DNA of 6,162 bases from Microcaldota archaeon. GTDB lineage: Archaea > Micrarchaeota > Micrarchaeia > Norongarragalinales > Norongarragalinaceae. Shown piece after piece: positions 5,007 through 6,162 of this stretch. The notes beneath the pieces were generated by a model. The model was not told the DNA's origin, ran no database searches, and was given only the letters and a program-made list of their open reading frames with translations. The DNA lies in NCBI GenBank assembly GCA_018304285.1, contig JAGVWL010000006.1, forward strand, positions 1 to 6,162, given 5' to 3'. The translations under genes and the position numbers were made by a program. How positions within the stretch are numbered: position 1 is the stretch's first letter; every line of letters begins with the position of its first letter.

Positions 5007-5681
5007 TTGAACAAGGTTTGGCTGATTCGCGGCGGATTGATTTTCCTAATCCTTTCCTTCTTCGTAGGGTTTTTCTGGCCGGTGTTGTTCACTCCGTCCG
5101 CGCAGGGCGAGCAGGAACCCACGCCCACGCCTTCCGCATTTCCGGCGTTCACTTCCAGCGCCAACGCAACAGTGACCGTCAATAAGCTCGACAACCGCAT
5201 GCTTTTGTTCTGCCAGGGCGCGAGTGCAGAGCTGAGCCAGGGGCTGAAGGCGGAATTCCAGGCGATGTACGGTGTGGAAAGGGTTTTGATGGCTAACGGC
5301 GTTTTCGACGTGGTGCTTTCCGCAAACTCTTCCAGCGCAGCAAACGTGGCCGCCGCATTCGCAGGCGCATGCCCTTCTGGAACGGCTTACAGGCGGGCTT
5401 TGGAGCTGGAGTTCAACTCGACGGTTACGTTCATTCCCCCTGCCGGTTTCGACCCCATAGTTGCGCGCGTGCCCCTAGCGTTGTGCATGCAGCCTAACTG
5501 GAATTGCCTCGTGTTCGCCTCCACGCCAGAAAACGCGTCGGCAAGCGTTGTTGCCACTCTCACGCGCAAGCAGGATGGCAATGAAGAGGGGGTTGTGCAG
5601 GAAGTGCCGGGTTTCAACGCGCTTCTGCCCGAGTTTTCCAATGCAACCAACGCAACCGGCTCTTCCAACCGCAGTTCTTAA
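5007..5681 (+). CDS. Membrane-anchored four-cysteine exoprotein, TTG start, unknown function
   Basis: Family not recognised. The TTG start is chosen because the frame is open only back to 4965 and holds no ATG or GTG before it, and because it gives a well-formed signal-anchor: MNKVWLIRGG, then a hydrophobic segment at about 11-28. A Pro/Thr-rich linker follows (EQEPTPTPSAFPAF), then an outside domain from about 52 to 210. Cysteines at 69, 122, 160 and 167 could form two disulfides. Seven N-glycosylation sequons are visible, two of them in the C-terminal NATNAT. The C-terminus is Ser/Asn-rich and has no second membrane segment. It may be anchored by the N-terminal helix or released after cleavage. 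Its place right after the S-layer gene suggests a surface accessory role, but the terminators between them point to separate transcription. Confidence 0.75.
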   Translation: MNKVWLIRGGLIFLILSFFVGFFWPVLFTPSAQGEQEPTPTPSAFPAFTSSANATVTVNKLDNRMLLFCQGASAELSQGLKAEFQAMYGVERVLMANGVFDVVLSANSSSAANVAAAFAGACPSGTAYRRALELEFNSTVTFIPPAGFDPIVARVPLALCMQPNWNCLVFASTPENASASVVATLTRKQDGNEEGVVQEVPGFNALLPEFSNATNATGSSNRSS

Positions 5682-5698
5682 AAACTTTCCAGCGCATT

Positions 5699-5741
5699 TA
5701 TTGCTGTTCTTGTTTTTTTGGGGAAAAAGATTTTTTTTAAA
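5699..5741 (+). terminator. T-rich terminator tracts between exoprotein and FKBP genes
   Basis: The 83-bp gap carries a seven-base T-run (5712-5718) and an eight-base T-run (5731-5738), both plausible archaeal stop signals for the upstream gene. The same stretch must hold the promoter for the isomerase gene. TTTATT at 5697-5702 or TTTTTAAA just before 5742 could serve, but neither is convincing. Confidence 0.45.
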
Positions 5742-5750
5742 GTTAAAAAA

Positions 5751-5755
5751 AGGTG
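5751..5755 (+). promoter_or_regulatory. Ribosome binding site of the FKBP gene
   Basis: AGGTG lies nine bases before the ATG at 5765 and matches the archaeal anti-Shine-Dalgarno sequence. It supports the ATG over the GTG codon that follows directly. Confidence 0.55.
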
Positions 5756-5764
5756 TTTTGACTG

Positions 5765-6162
5765 ATGGTGAAAGACGGGGATTTTGTTGAAGTTGATTTT
5801 ACCGGGAAGACCGACGGGCGGGTTTTCGAAACCACGCTTGCGGATGAGGCAAAGAATGCGGGCTTTAGCGACCCGAACCGCGTTTTCAAGCCCGTGCTCG
5901 TAGTCGCTGGAAAGAAAATGCTTGTTCCGGGCTTGGACGAAGAGATTTTGAAGTCGGCCGAAGGCGAGTCCAAGACAGTTTCGCTTACTTCCGACAAGGC
6001 GTTCGGCGCGAGGAACGCGGAAATGGTGCGGTTGATTGCCCTCGGCAAATTCCAGGAGCAGGGCATTACGCCTGTTCCGGGAATGACTCTCGAGATCGAC
6101 AACATGCCCGCGCGCATCATTTCTGCTGACGGAGGGAGGGTGAAAGTGGATTTCAACCATCA
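5765..6162 (+). CDS. FKBP-type peptidyl-prolyl cis-trans isomerase, SlyD-like, partial
   Basis: The product catalyses cis-trans isomerisation of peptide bonds before proline and usually acts as a cytoplasmic folding helper. The visible 132 residues start with the typical first strands (GDFVEVDFTGKTDGRVFETT). The central FKBP signature follows at 43-61 (PVLVVAGKKMLVPGLDEEI, with Phe21 and the VPGL turn as pocket residues). AFGARN at 79-84 precedes the inserted flap (insert-in-flap) domain of the archaeal and SlyD type, and GRVKVDFNH at 124-132 is the usual motif on re-entry into the core. The usual DG-x-FD-tt aspartate is glutamate here (Glu22). No signal peptide is present, so it is cytoplasmic. 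The C-terminus, including any extra archaeal C-terminal domain, lies beyond the window. Assignment to the family is firm; substrates are unknown. Confidence 0.92.
   Translation, partial: MVKDGDFVEVDFTGKTDGRVFETTLADEAKNAGFSDPNRVFKPVLVVAGKKMLVPGLDEEILKSAEGESKTVSLTSDKAFGARNAEMVRLIALGKFQEQGITPVPGMTLEIDNMPARIISADGGRVKVDFNH

Noticed and set aside
5743..6156. 137-codon minus-strand ORF opposite the FKBP gene (and a second one at 5678-6160)
   Set aside because: The plus frame encodes clear FKBP motifs; the minus frames are Ser/Pro- or Arg/His-rich shadows.

Overview
The window looks archaeal, probably from a small-genome DPANN-type lineage (Diapherotrites/Micrarchaeota-like). The lineage is my inference and cannot be fixed without a marker gene. 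Three things point to Archaea: an S-layer protein of the type known from Methanococcales and DPANN archaea; TTTAWAWA-like TATA boxes instead of bacterial -35/-10 promoters; and GGTG/GAGGTG ribosome binding sites with T-run terminators. Base composition is moderate, roughly half GC. I see no transposon, CRISPR array, rRNA or tRNA.

Left third (1-1841, minus strand): a tightly packed operon of six very small genes, the last one running off the left edge. Four of the five larger products share one plan: a soluble proline/alanine-rich N-terminus, a basic/aromatic collar, one uninterrupted hydrophobic stretch of about 28-36 residues that would fold as a tight two-helix hairpin, and a basic C-terminal tail. 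The fifth is a 69-residue protein with a C-terminal membrane segment. Between them lies a 39-residue ORF with its own ribosome binding site, coupled to both neighbours. I recognise none of these families. They look like components of one membrane assembly.

Middle (1842-2276): a 435-bp divergent intergenic region. It has a good TATA box for the minus-strand operon, two candidate tandem TATA boxes for the plus-strand S-layer gene, two short dyads, a GC-rich set of alternating inverted repeats, and a leader with a GAAA-capped hairpin touching the S-layer ribosome binding site.

Right part (2277-6162, plus strand): an 861-residue S-layer protein starting with GTG, ending at T-rich and hairpin terminator signals. 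Next comes a TTG-started, membrane-anchored, probably glycosylated exoprotein with four cysteines and no recognised family. Last is the start of an FKBP-type (SlyD-like) peptidyl-prolyl isomerase, cut by the window edge. The plus-strand genes appear to be separate transcription units. The divergent arrangement suggests, but does not prove, that the small-membrane-protein operon is coordinated with surface-layer production.
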